A stretch of 15,089 nt of DNA from JAVBUZ01 sp031554725 (GTDB lineage: Bacteria; Bacillota; Clostridia; Lachnospirales; Lachnospiraceae): contig JAVBUZ010000154.1 in NCBI GenBank assembly GCA_031554725.1, positions 1 through 15,089 on the forward strand. The letters run 5' to 3'. Both the position numbers and the translations under genes were made by a program. Positions 9,020 through 15,089 of this stretch are shown piece after piece (position 1 is the first letter of the stretch; every line of letters starts with the position of its first letter). Under the pieces are notes generated by a model, which was not told where the DNA came from, did not search any database, and was given only the letters and a program-made list of their open reading frames with translations.

Positions 9020-9448
9020 ATGTATATGAAGCAATTATCCGTTTTTATTGAAAACAGAGAAGGTCGTTTGGAAGAAGTTTTAGAAGTGCTAAAGAAAAAT
9101 AATGTAAATATCGTATCACTTAGCCTGGCAGATACTAGTGATTATGGCTTGTTAAGACTATTAGTTAATAAACCAGAGGCAGGTCAGGTAGCGTTACGTG
9201 AAAATGGGTTTTCCGCAATGCTCACAGATGTTTTAGCAATTCGCCTTAACCATAGGGTTGGACAATTACAGGAACTTTTAGACGTTATTTGCAAAGCTCA
9301 TATCAATATTGAATATATGTATGCGCTTTCTACCGGAACAGATGACGCTTCCATTGTTATTAAAACCTCCGATTTGGAAAAAGCAGCAGAACTATTAAAA
9401 GAAACAGATGTTGAGCTAGTAGAAGCAAAAGAGCTACAGGAAAGCTAA
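9020..9448 (+). CDS. Tandem ACT-domain protein
   Basis: A small protein of 142 residues built from two ACT-type repeats, about 3-70 (KQLSVFIENREGRLEEVLEV) and about 72-135 (AIRLNHRVGQLQELLDVI). ACT domains bind amino acids and related small ligands, often as dimers, and regulate enzymes or transcription. No DNA-binding or catalytic domain is attached. I choose ATG 9020 because an AGGCAGG-like binding site (9007-9013) lies six bases upstream. The in-frame ATG 8981 would overlap the ligase gene without a suitable site, and ATG 9026 is a weaker alternative. Free-standing tandem ACT proteins often sit beside PaaK genes, so this one may sense an aromatic amino acid or aryl acid and modulate the ligases. 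That role is inference. Confidence 0.85.
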   Translation: MYMKQLSVFIENREGRLEEVLEVLKKNNVNIVSLSLADTSDYGLLRLLVNKPEAGQVALRENGFSAMLTDVLAIRLNHRVGQLQELLDVICKAHINIEYMYALSTGTDDASIVIKTSDLEKAAELLKETDVELVEAKELQES

Positions 9449-9449
9449 A

Positions 9450-10244
9450 ATGATAATTGATTTTCACGCTCACGTCTTTCCGGATAAGATGGCAGCAGAA
9501 ACCATAGCTTTTTTGGAAGAAGAAGCGGATATGAAGGCGGCGCTAGACGGAACGGTGACTAAACTAATAGCTTCCATGAAAGAGGCTTCCGTGGATTTAT
9601 CGGTTCTAGTTCCAGTGGTAACAGCGCCAAAGCAGTTTGACGGAATTAACCGCTTTGCACACTCTATAAATGAGCAATATGATAACCTTTTGTCCTTTGG
9701 GGGAATCCACCCAGACTGTGAGGATTATAGGGAGAAACTAAATCAGCTTTTAGATATGGGCTTTCAAGGAATTAAGCTTCATCCAGATTACCAAAAGGTG
9801 TTCTTTAATGATATTCGCTATAAGCGCCTTATTAGCTATGCAACAGAGCTTGGGATGACGATAGTAGTTCATGCAGGAGTAGATATCGGACTGCCCAATC
9901 CTGTTCACTGTACACCGAGTATGGCAAAGGAACTCTTGGCAGATACTCAGTCAGATAAGGTCGTTCTAGCTCACCTAGGTGGTTGGAAAATGTGGGATGA
10001 GGTAGAGGCACAGCTTGTAGGAAGTAAGGCATATCTTGATATTTCTTTTATACATAGGTATATAGAAATGGAGCAATTTTATCGTATTGTAGATGCTCAT
10101 GGAGCAGAAAAAATACTTTTTGCGTCCGATAGCCCATGGGCTAGTCAACAGGAAATGGTAGAGTGGCTAAATAATAGCCGTCTTTCAGAAGAGACAAAAG
10201 AAAAAATCTTTTGGAAAAATGCCAGTCAGTTACTAGGAAAATAA
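9450..10244 (+). CDS. TIM-barrel metal-dependent hydrolase, amidohydrolase_2 family
   Basis: A 264-residue cytoplasmic protein, with no signal peptide, from the amidohydrolase superfamily (the COG2159-like branch, which includes both hydrolases and non-oxidative decarboxylases). Metal-ligand candidates are D4-F-H6-A-H8 at the end of strand one, H141 (VVHAG), H175 (AHLGG) and D227 (FASDSPW). GIKLHPDY (K109, H111) is also typical. Its ATG is one base after the ACT gene stop, with ACAGGAAAG (9436-9444) inside that gene, so the two are translationally coupled. It is the last gene before a strong terminator. The family is assigned with confidence, the reaction is not. Context suggests action on an aryl acid or an amide or ester of one, either releasing the arylacetate or decarboxylating an aromatic acid. 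Confidence 0.8.
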   Translation: MIIDFHAHVFPDKMAAETIAFLEEEADMKAALDGTVTKLIASMKEASVDLSVLVPVVTAPKQFDGINRFAHSINEQYDNLLSFGGIHPDCEDYREKLNQLLDMGFQGIKLHPDYQKVFFNDIRYKRLISYATELGMTIVVHAGVDIGLPNPVHCTPSMAKELLADTQSDKVVLAHLGGWKMWDEVEAQLVGSKAYLDISFIHRYIEMEQFYRIVDAHGAEKILFASDSPWASQQEMVEWLNNSRLSEETKEKIFWKNASQLLGK

Positions 10245-10255
10245 AAAGTAAATAA

Positions 10256-10297
10256 GCCGCTGTAGTGTGCGGTATGCATATTACAGCGCATGTTTTT
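10256..10297 (+). terminator. Rho-independent terminator of the paaK-ior operon
   Basis: A 13-pair stem (10258-10270 with 10276-10288, including two G-T pairs) closes a five-base GGTAT loop and is followed by CATG and five Ts. It lies 13 bases after the amidohydrolase stop, giving a clear end to the six-gene unit. Confidence 0.85.
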
Positions 10298-10316
10298 GAT
10301 TAAATAGTTTAGTGAG

Positions 10317-10335
10317 TTAAAGTGTAAAACTTTAA
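10317..10335 (+). promoter_or_regulatory. Inverted repeat upstream of the symporter gene, candidate operator
   Basis: TTAAAGT and ACTTTAA are perfect 7-base arms around the five-base centre GTAAA. The right arm overlaps TTTAAT (10331-10336), the only decent -10-like sequence here, although no good -35 accompanies it. A dimeric regulator binding this site would block transcription of the symporter. The site lies about 20 bases before the ribosome binding site and there is no T-run, so it is not a terminator. Confidence 0.4.
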
Positions 10336-10366
10336 TGCAATAAAGAAAAAAGAATGGAGAAAAAAG

Positions 10367-11923
10367 ATGTTAGTAAAAATTTTAATGTTAGTGTTATTTT
10401 TTGCAAGTATGTTAGCGGTGGGATTGTATGCGAGAAAGCATGCCACTAATGTAAATGATTTTGTCTTGGGTGGAAGAGGGGTTGGCGCTTGGCTTACAGC
10501 CTTTGCTTATGGAACCTCCTATTTTAGTGCGGTAGTATTTGTAGGCTATGCAGGACAATTTGGCTACAAATACGGAGTAGCGGCTACTTGGATTGGTATT
10601 GGAAATGCCTTTATTGGTTCCCTTCTTGCTTGGGTTATTTTGGGAAGAAGAACAAGAATTATGAGTAAGCATTTGCATGCGAAAACTATGCCAGATTTCT
10701 TTGGCAAAAGATACGATAGCAAACAGCTTCGTATTGTAGCATCAGTTATTTCCTTTGTATTTTTAATTCCATATACAGCTTCTGTCTACAATGGTCTATC
10801 AAGACTATTCCAGATGGCATTTGATGTTCCTTATGTAGTTTGTGTAATTGTAATGGCAGCATTGACCTGTGTATATGTAATTATGGGTGGATACATGGCC
10901 ACAGCTATTAACGATTTTATTCAGGGAATTATTATGCTTGTGGGTATTGTGGCTGTTGTGGCAGCAGTGCTAAATGGTCAAGGTGGATTCATGCAGGCAA
11001 TATTTAATCTTTCAGAGCTGGAAAGCGATGTTGCAGTTACCCTAGGACAAAAGGGTGCTTTTACCTCCTTTTTTGGGCCAGATCCACTTAACCTAATCGG
11101 TGTTGTTATTTTAACCTCTTTAGGTACTTGGGGCTTACCACAGATGGTACATAAGTTCTATGCGATAAAAGATGAAAAAGCAGTAAAGACAGGAACCATT
11201 ATTTCAACGGTATTTGCACTTGTTATTGCAGGAGGCTCTTACTTCTTGGGAGGATTTGGTCGTTTATTTGATTCACCAGCTATCCACAATGATAAAGGCG
11301 GTGTTATCTATGATGCGATTATCCCAACTATGCTAGGAAATCTATCGGATATATTAGTGGGAATTATTATTGTGCTTGTTCTATCAGCGTCAATGTCTAC
11401 ATTGTCATCATTGGTTTTAACCTCTAGTTCAACATTAACCATTGACGTTATTAAAAATAATATTGTGAAGAATATGAGTGATAAAAAGCAATTGTTAGTT
11501 ATGAGAATACTGTTGGTTTTCTTTGTGGCAGTTTCGGTTATACTTGCTATTAACCCACCAACATTTATTGCCCAGCTTATGGGTATTTCATGGGGAGCAC
11601 TTGCAGGCGCATTTTTGGCACCATTCCTTTATGGCTTATACTGGAAGGGTGTTACAAAATCAGCGGTTTGGGCAAGCTTTATCGTTGGTGTAGGTATTAC
11701 AGTTTCTAATATGTTCCTAAAATACATTGCATCTCCAATCAATGCAGGAGCAGTAGCCATGATAGCTGGTTTAATTGTGGTTCCAGTGGTAAGTTTAGTA
11801 ACACCTAAAATAGAAGAGGGAATTATTAAAAAGATTTTCCATTGCTATGAAGAAAAGGTAGTAGTAGAGCAGAAGCTTATCTTAACAGAGGGCGAAGAAA
11901 CTGAGGAAGATACAGAAGCATAG
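10367..11923 (+). CDS. Sodium:solute symporter (SSS family)
   Basis: An integral membrane carrier of 518 residues with many hydrophobic helices, in the size range of 13-helix PutP/SGLT-type symporters. The N-terminal helix (MLVKILMLVLFFASMLAVGL) is followed by the family stretch NDFVLGGRGVGAWLTAFAYG. SASMSTLSSLVLTSSS at 340-355 corresponds to the helix that holds the second sodium site. S344-T345 align with PutP S340-T341 from memory of that family. The C-terminal tail is acidic and cytoplasmic. ATG 10367 has GGAGA six bases upstream. The gene stands alone after a terminator and its own inverted repeat. The substrate cannot be told from sequence: candidates by neighbourhood are an arylacetate or aromatic amino acid, or a purine-like substrate of a molybdenum hydroxylase. 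It is probably sodium-coupled. Confidence 0.9.
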   Translation: MLVKILMLVLFFASMLAVGLYARKHATNVNDFVLGGRGVGAWLTAFAYGTSYFSAVVFVGYAGQFGYKYGVAATWIGIGNAFIGSLLAWVILGRRTRIMSKHLHAKTMPDFFGKRYDSKQLRIVASVISFVFLIPYTASVYNGLSRLFQMAFDVPYVVCVIVMAALTCVYVIMGGYMATAINDFIQGIIMLVGIVAVVAAVLNGQGGFMQAIFNLSELESDVAVTLGQKGAFTSFFGPDPLNLIGVVILTSLGTWGLPQMVHKFYAIKDEKAVKTGTIISTVFALVIAGGSYFLGGFGRLFDSPAIHNDKGGVIYDAIIPTMLGNLSDILVGIIIVLVLSASMSTLSSLVLTSSSTLTIDVIKNNIVKNMSDKKQLLVMRILLVFFVAVSVILAINPPTFIAQLMGISWGALAGAFLAPFLYGLYWKGVTKSAVWASFIVGVGITVSNMFLKYIASPINAGAVAMIAGLIVVPVVSLVTPKIEEGIIKKIFHCYEEKVVVEQKLILTEGEETEEDTEA

Positions 11924-11942
11924 AAAGATTGGAAAAAGTATC

Positions 11943-11956
11943 TGTAAGCACTTACA
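11943..11956 (+). promoter_or_regulatory. Palindrome between symporter and moeA
   Basis: TGTAAG-CA-CTTACA is a perfect 6-2-6 palindrome, followed by five Ts (11957-11961). As a hairpin it would have only a five-pair stem with a GCAC loop, so it is at best a weak terminator for the symporter. It overlaps the -35 region of the promoter proposed for the moeA operon, so an operator is equally plausible. Confidence 0.35.
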
Positions 11957-11980
11957 TTTTTGAATTGAATATGGTATACT
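11951..11980 (+). promoter_or_regulatory. Promoter of the molybdenum cofactor operon
   Basis: TATACT at 11975-11980 with TGG just before it forms an extended -10. CTTACA (11951-11956) is a four-of-six -35 with an 18-base spacer. TTGAAT (11960) with TATAAA (11984) is an alternative pair. Either would give a leader of about 15-25 bases before moeA, too short for a molybdenum cofactor riboswitch. Confidence 0.5.
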
Positions 11981-12011
11981 TCTTATAAAAGTACAGAGAA
12001 AGGAACTGTGT

Positions 12012-13211
12012 ATGGAGATAGAAGAGGGATTGGCATTACTTAAAAACGAGATACAGCCTAAAAAACAGGAAATCTCTGTTTTTTTGGAGGATGCACTAGG
12101 CATGGTTACATGCAGCCCTATCTATGCTCCCATCATGGTTCCTAATTTTTCGAAATCAGCTATGGATGGATACGCAGTTTGTGCAAGAGAGGTCTTTGGG
12201 GCATCAAAAGATACGCCGATACGCTTAAGTGTACAGGGTGAGATAATGGCGGGAGAATATAAGGAATATAGCCATAAATCCATGGATGCCGTGAGGGTTA
12301 TGACAGGAGCTTATATACCAGCGGGATATGACAGCGTCATAAGGCAGGAAGATACAGACTATGGCGAAAAGGAAGTACTTATTTATAAAGGTGTATCTGA
12401 AGGTACTAATTATTGCCAGGTAGGTGAAGATATAAAAAAAGGTCAGCTTGTTATAGCAGAAAACACAAGACTTGAGGCGGTTCATATAGGAGTTTTAGCT
12501 AGTCTTGGTATGGATAGGGTTCTTGTATATGAACCCTTAAAGGTAGCAATTATTTCCACGGGAACAGAGCTTGCAGAAATTGGTAGCAAACTAGAGCCTG
12601 GAAAAATATATAATAGCATTAGCTACTTATTAGCAGCGAATGTGAAACGAGAGGGCTTTGAGGTTGTCTATAGAGATAACTGCATAGACGATGAAGAGAT
12701 GCTGATGAAAGCAATAAAAAAGGCTGCCCAGGTAGCGGATATTGTTATTACAACGGGTGGAGTTTCAGTGGGAAAGAAGGATTTACTTCCAGTAGTGTTG
12801 CCGAAGCTATCGGCGAAGGTGCTATTTCATGGATTAAATATTCAGCCAGGAACCCCAACCATGGCAAGTGTTTTAGAGGGGAAAGTGATTTTAAGTCTTT
12901 CAGGAAATCCTTATGCAGCCTTAGCCAATTTTGAAATCTTCTTTTGGCCTCTAGCAGCAATGCTAATGCATAATGAGGCTTATGATAATAAAAAGGGTAC
13001 AGCCGTGCTAGGTAGCGATTACCCCAAAGTGAGCCAAAGAAGACGCTTTATACGTGCAAGGGAAGAAAAGGGACAGGTGACTCTTGAGACAAGTATACAT
13101 GCCTCGTCGGTATTATATAATTTGACCCAGTGCAATTGTTTTATTGATTGCAAAGAAAATACCCCTATGAAAAAAGGGGAGGTAGTAAATATTCAGTACA
13201 TCAAATCATAA
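12012..13211 (+). CDS. moeA: Molybdopterin molybdenumtransferase
   Basis: This enzyme inserts molybdate into adenylylated molybdopterin, the last common step of molybdenum cofactor synthesis. The 399 residues match MoeA in length and order: MoeA N-terminal domains (about 1-165), the MoCF/MogA-like fold (about 170-315) and the small C-terminal barrel (about 325-397). Motifs are SAMDGYAV (49-56), TGAYIPAGYDSVIRQEDT, STGTEL, TTGGVSVGKKD (247-257) and SGNPYAAL (from 297). The loop NIQPGTPT takes the place of the more usual xxxPGKP. ATG 12012 has AAAGGA just upstream. The gene opens an operon with mobAB and a further molybdopterin-binding protein. I see no separate molybdate transporter or adenylyltransferase in the window. 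Confidence 0.92.
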   Translation: MEIEEGLALLKNEIQPKKQEISVFLEDALGMVTCSPIYAPIMVPNFSKSAMDGYAVCAREVFGASKDTPIRLSVQGEIMAGEYKEYSHKSMDAVRVMTGAYIPAGYDSVIRQEDTDYGEKEVLIYKGVSEGTNYCQVGEDIKKGQLVIAENTRLEAVHIGVLASLGMDRVLVYEPLKVAIISTGTELAEIGSKLEPGKIYNSISYLLAANVKREGFEVVYRDNCIDDEEMLMKAIKKAAQVADIVITTGGVSVGKKDLLPVVLPKLSAKVLFHGLNIQPGTPTMASVLEGKVILSLSGNPYAALANFEIFFWPLAAMLMHNEAYDNKKGTAVLGSDYPKVSQRRRFIRAREEKGQVTLETSIHASSVLYNLTQCNCFIDCKENTPMKKGEVVNIQYIKS

Positions 13212-13236
13212 AAAGTTTTCGGCATGGAGGACTTAG

Positions 13237-14355
13237 ATGCAGCAAAATTACAACAATTTAAGTGTGGGTATCCTTTCCGGCGGTAAAAGCAGTCGTATGG
13301 GACAGGATAAGGCTTTGCTTACTATAAACAGTATGCAATTTATGAATATTATTGTTGATGAAATGAGCACCTTTTCTGAGGTGCTAGTTTCCGTTGACGA
13401 TAAATCAAAGTATGATTATCTTTCCCAGACGCTTGTTGTGGATGAGCATAAAAATATTGGCCCCATCGAAGGTATCTATCAAGTGCTAAAGCATGCACAT
13501 AATGAGTATGTGTTTGTTTGTGCGGTAGATATGCCATTTTTGAAAAAAGAATTAGCTATGTATATGGCAGAGTTTATTTCTTCGGATTTTGACTGCTATG
13601 TGCTTATGGATGAGGATAGGGTACATCCACTATGTGCCATTTACTCAAAAAAGATATTACCAATTATCGAAGATTTAATTAAAAATGAAAAATACAGACT
13701 TACAGACATTTTAGCTTTAACAAGAACAAAATATATTCGTTTAGAACAAAGCTGCTTTGACAAGAAGGTTGTTAAAAATATAAATACCAAAGACCAGTAT
13801 AAGAAGCTGATTTTACCAGTTGTTTTTTGCGTAAGCGGGGTAAAGAATAGTGGAAAAACGGGCCTAATTATAAAACTAATTAATGAGTTTATAAAAGAAG
13901 ACTACAAGGTTGCTGTTATAAAGCATGATGGTCACGACTATACCATGGATTATGAAGGAACAGATACTGCTAGATTTACCGAGGCGGGTGCAATGGCGAG
14001 TATTATATTTTCGGATAAGAAATATTCGCTAAATGCTTCTAGTGAAAAATCTATTGAGGAGCTTATTTTGCTAGCAGCAGGAGCAGATATTATTCTGCTA
14101 GAGGGAATGAAAACTTCCCATTACCCAAAGATTGAGGTAATAAGAGGGGCTGTTTCGAAAGAAGTGGTATGCAGTGAAGAAACCATCATGTGCGTAGCAA
14201 CCGATATCCCAGCTTTTGCATCTACCAGACCGGTTTTTGATTTGGACGATGTGAAGAGTATCTATAACCATGTTAAAAAACATTTGGGATTGGAGCTTGT
14301 AGAAGATGAAATTAGTAAAAACCACGGAGGCAGTGGGGCATGTTCTGTGTCATGA
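13237..14355 (+). CDS. mobAB: MobA-MobB fusion, molybdenum cofactor nucleotidylation
   Basis: A two-domain protein of 372 residues. The N-terminal half (about 8-190) is a MobA-type nucleotidyltransferase with LSGGKSSRMGQDKALL (13-28) and the metal-binding D98 in CAVDMPFL. This domain links GTP or CTP to molybdopterin to make the dinucleotide cofactor. The C-terminal half (from about 195) is a MobB-type GTPase with the P-loop GVKNSGKT (201-208), followed by VIKHDGHDY and the TDTARFTEAG stretch. ATG 13237 follows GGAGG (13226-13230) by six bases, 25 bases after moeA. In Escherichia coli these are separate genes; a fusion is found in other bacteria. The nucleotide specificity (GTP as MobA or CTP as MocA) cannot be decided by eye. 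Given the likely molybdenum hydroxylase partner, CTP use is possible. The 3' end overlaps the next gene. Confidence 0.9.
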   Translation: MQQNYNNLSVGILSGGKSSRMGQDKALLTINSMQFMNIIVDEMSTFSEVLVSVDDKSKYDYLSQTLVVDEHKNIGPIEGIYQVLKHAHNEYVFVCAVDMPFLKKELAMYMAEFISSDFDCYVLMDEDRVHPLCAIYSKKILPIIEDLIKNEKYRLTDILALTRTKYIRLEQSCFDKKVVKNINTKDQYKKLILPVVFCVSGVKNSGKTGLIIKLINEFIKEDYKVAVIKHDGHDYTMDYEGTDTARFTEAGAMASIIFSDKKYSLNASSEKSIEELILLAAGADIILLEGMKTSHYPKIEVIRGAVSKEVVCSEETIMCVATDIPAFASTRPVFDLDDVKSIYNHVKKHLGLELVEDEISKNHGGSGACSVS

Positions 14356-15089
14356 TTTGACAAGGATTATTCCTGGCGTAGAAAAGGATGCTCACTTTCG
14401 AAAAGGTCATGTAGTTTGTGAAGAAGATATTCCGGTATTGCTTTCAATGGGGAAAGAAAACCTATATATATGGGAGAAGCAAGAGGGCATTTTGCATGAG
14501 GACGAAGCTGCTCTTATTCTAAAGGATATCTGTATAAACGAACACATGGAATTTACGGAGCCTAAGGAAGGTAAAATAGAAATCGTTGCCAAGGCTGATG
14601 GGGTGTTTTTTGTAAACACTAGGGTATTAAACCAAATAAATCAGCTTGGGGATATTATGATTGCAACAAGGCATGGAAATTTTCCAGTGAAAAAAGGAGA
14701 CAAGCTAGGTGCGGTTAGAATCATTCCTTTGGTAATTGAAGAAGAAAGGCTTGAGAAGGCGAAACAGTTAGCTGGGGGAGAGCCTCTATTTTCTGTGCTT
14801 TGCTTTAAGAATTGGAAGGTAGGAATTGTAACCACAGGAAGTGAAGTATTTAAGGGGAGAATAAAGGATGCCTTTGGGCCAGCCATAGAAAGAAAATTGA
14901 AAGAGTATGATGTAGAGATACTAGGCCAAAGGTTTGTAGATGATGACAAGGAAAATATCATTGAAGGGATTCATAGCTTTTTAAACGAAGGGGCAGAAAT
15001 GATTTTGTGCACTGGCGGAATGAGTGTAGATCCAGATGATTTAACTCCAGGAGCCATAAAAGAAGCAGGAGCGGATATTATTACCTATG
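14306..15089 (+). CDS. Molybdopterin-binding (MoCF-domain) protein, 3' end outside the window
   Basis: An open frame of 261 codons with no stop before the window ends, starting at ATG 14306 (MKLVKTTEAVGHVLCHDLTR). GGAG at 14292-14295 lies ten bases upstream, and the start is inside mobAB, overlapping it by 50 bases in another frame. The N-terminal part (about 1-165) resembles the molybdopterin-binding proteins that accompany clostridial molybdenum enzymes, with RIIPGVEKDAHFRKGHVV. A MoCF/MogA-like fold begins near 170 with TTGSE (176-180) and CTGGMSVDPDDLTPG (235-249). In MoeA and MogA the corresponding loop reads GGVSVG..D; here VDPDD replaces VGxxD, so the protein is a divergent relative and not a plain second MoeA. 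It may carry or insert the finished cofactor for a specific enzyme encoded downstream. That role is inference. Confidence 0.85.
   Translation, partial: MKLVKTTEAVGHVLCHDLTRIIPGVEKDAHFRKGHVVCEEDIPVLLSMGKENLYIWEKQEGILHEDEAALILKDICINEHMEFTEPKEGKIEIVAKADGVFFVNTRVLNQINQLGDIMIATRHGNFPVKKGDKLGAVRIIPLVIEEERLEKAKQLAGGEPLFSVLCFKNWKVGIVTTGSEVFKGRIKDAFGPAIERKLKEYDVEILGQRFVDDDKENIIEGIHSFLNEGAEMILCTGGMSVDPDDLTPGAIKEAGADIITY

Noticed and set aside
11924..12011. Molybdenum cofactor riboswitch before moeA
   Set aside because: The gap is only 88 bases and contains a promoter close to the start, so there is no room for the structured RNA.
14407..14961. Antisense frames near the right edge
   Set aside because: They lie opposite the partial MoCF-domain gene, whose plus-strand translation has clear family motifs throughout.
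1..15089. CRISPR arrays, tRNAs, rRNAs, insertion sequences or phage genes
   Set aside because: No regularly spaced repeats, tRNA-like cloverleafs, transposase motifs or terminal inverted repeats were seen on either strand.

Overview
The window looks like a piece of the chromosome of a low-GC, strictly anaerobic Firmicute, most likely a clostridial gut or plant-fibre degrader of the Lachnospiraceae type. The basis is the AT-rich codon use, strong AGGAGG-type ribosome binding sites, a very large surface pectate lyase, ferredoxin-linked 2-oxoacid metabolism and clostridial-style molybdenum cofactor genes. This is inference from gene content; no rRNA or other marker gene is present. Every gene is on the + strand.

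Region 1 (1-3873) is the C-terminal 1290 codons of a giant secreted, membrane-anchored polysaccharide lyase of family PL9. It has beta-sandwich and fibronectin-like modules, a beta-helix with recognisable calcium and lysine residues, an Asn-rich linker and a C-terminal membrane anchor. A rho-independent terminator follows it.

Region 2 (about 3951-10297) is a compact six-gene transcription unit with an extended -10 promoter in front and a strong terminator behind. In order it encodes a phenylacetate-CoA ligase (PaaK type), both subunits of indolepyruvate:ferredoxin oxidoreductase (iorA, iorB), a second PaaK-type ligase, a tandem ACT-domain protein and a small TIM-barrel amidohydrolase of the amidohydrolase_2 type. 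IorAB interconverts arylpyruvates with arylacetyl-CoA, CO2 and reduced ferredoxin. The ligases interconvert arylacetyl-CoA with the free arylacetate. The unit therefore either ferments aromatic amino acids or salvages arylacetates for aromatic amino acid synthesis by reductive carboxylation. The ACT protein is a plausible amino-acid sensor. The amidohydrolase is the unexplained member.

Region 3 (10298-11923) is a single sodium:solute symporter gene with a perfect 7-5-7 inverted repeat just upstream of its ribosome binding site. Its substrate cannot be read from the sequence.

Region 4 (from about 11950 to the end) is a molybdenum cofactor operon: moeA, a mobA-mobB fusion, and a second molybdopterin-binding-domain gene that overlaps mobAB by 50 bases and runs off the window. 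In clostridia such clusters usually serve molybdenum hydroxylases of the xanthine dehydrogenase type, but none is visible here.

There are no RNA genes, insertion sequences, CRISPR arrays or phage genes, and no gene-free stretch longer than about 180 bases. I found no clearly unprecedented system. The best candidate for something undescribed is the two-ligase/IorAB/ACT/amidohydrolase operon.
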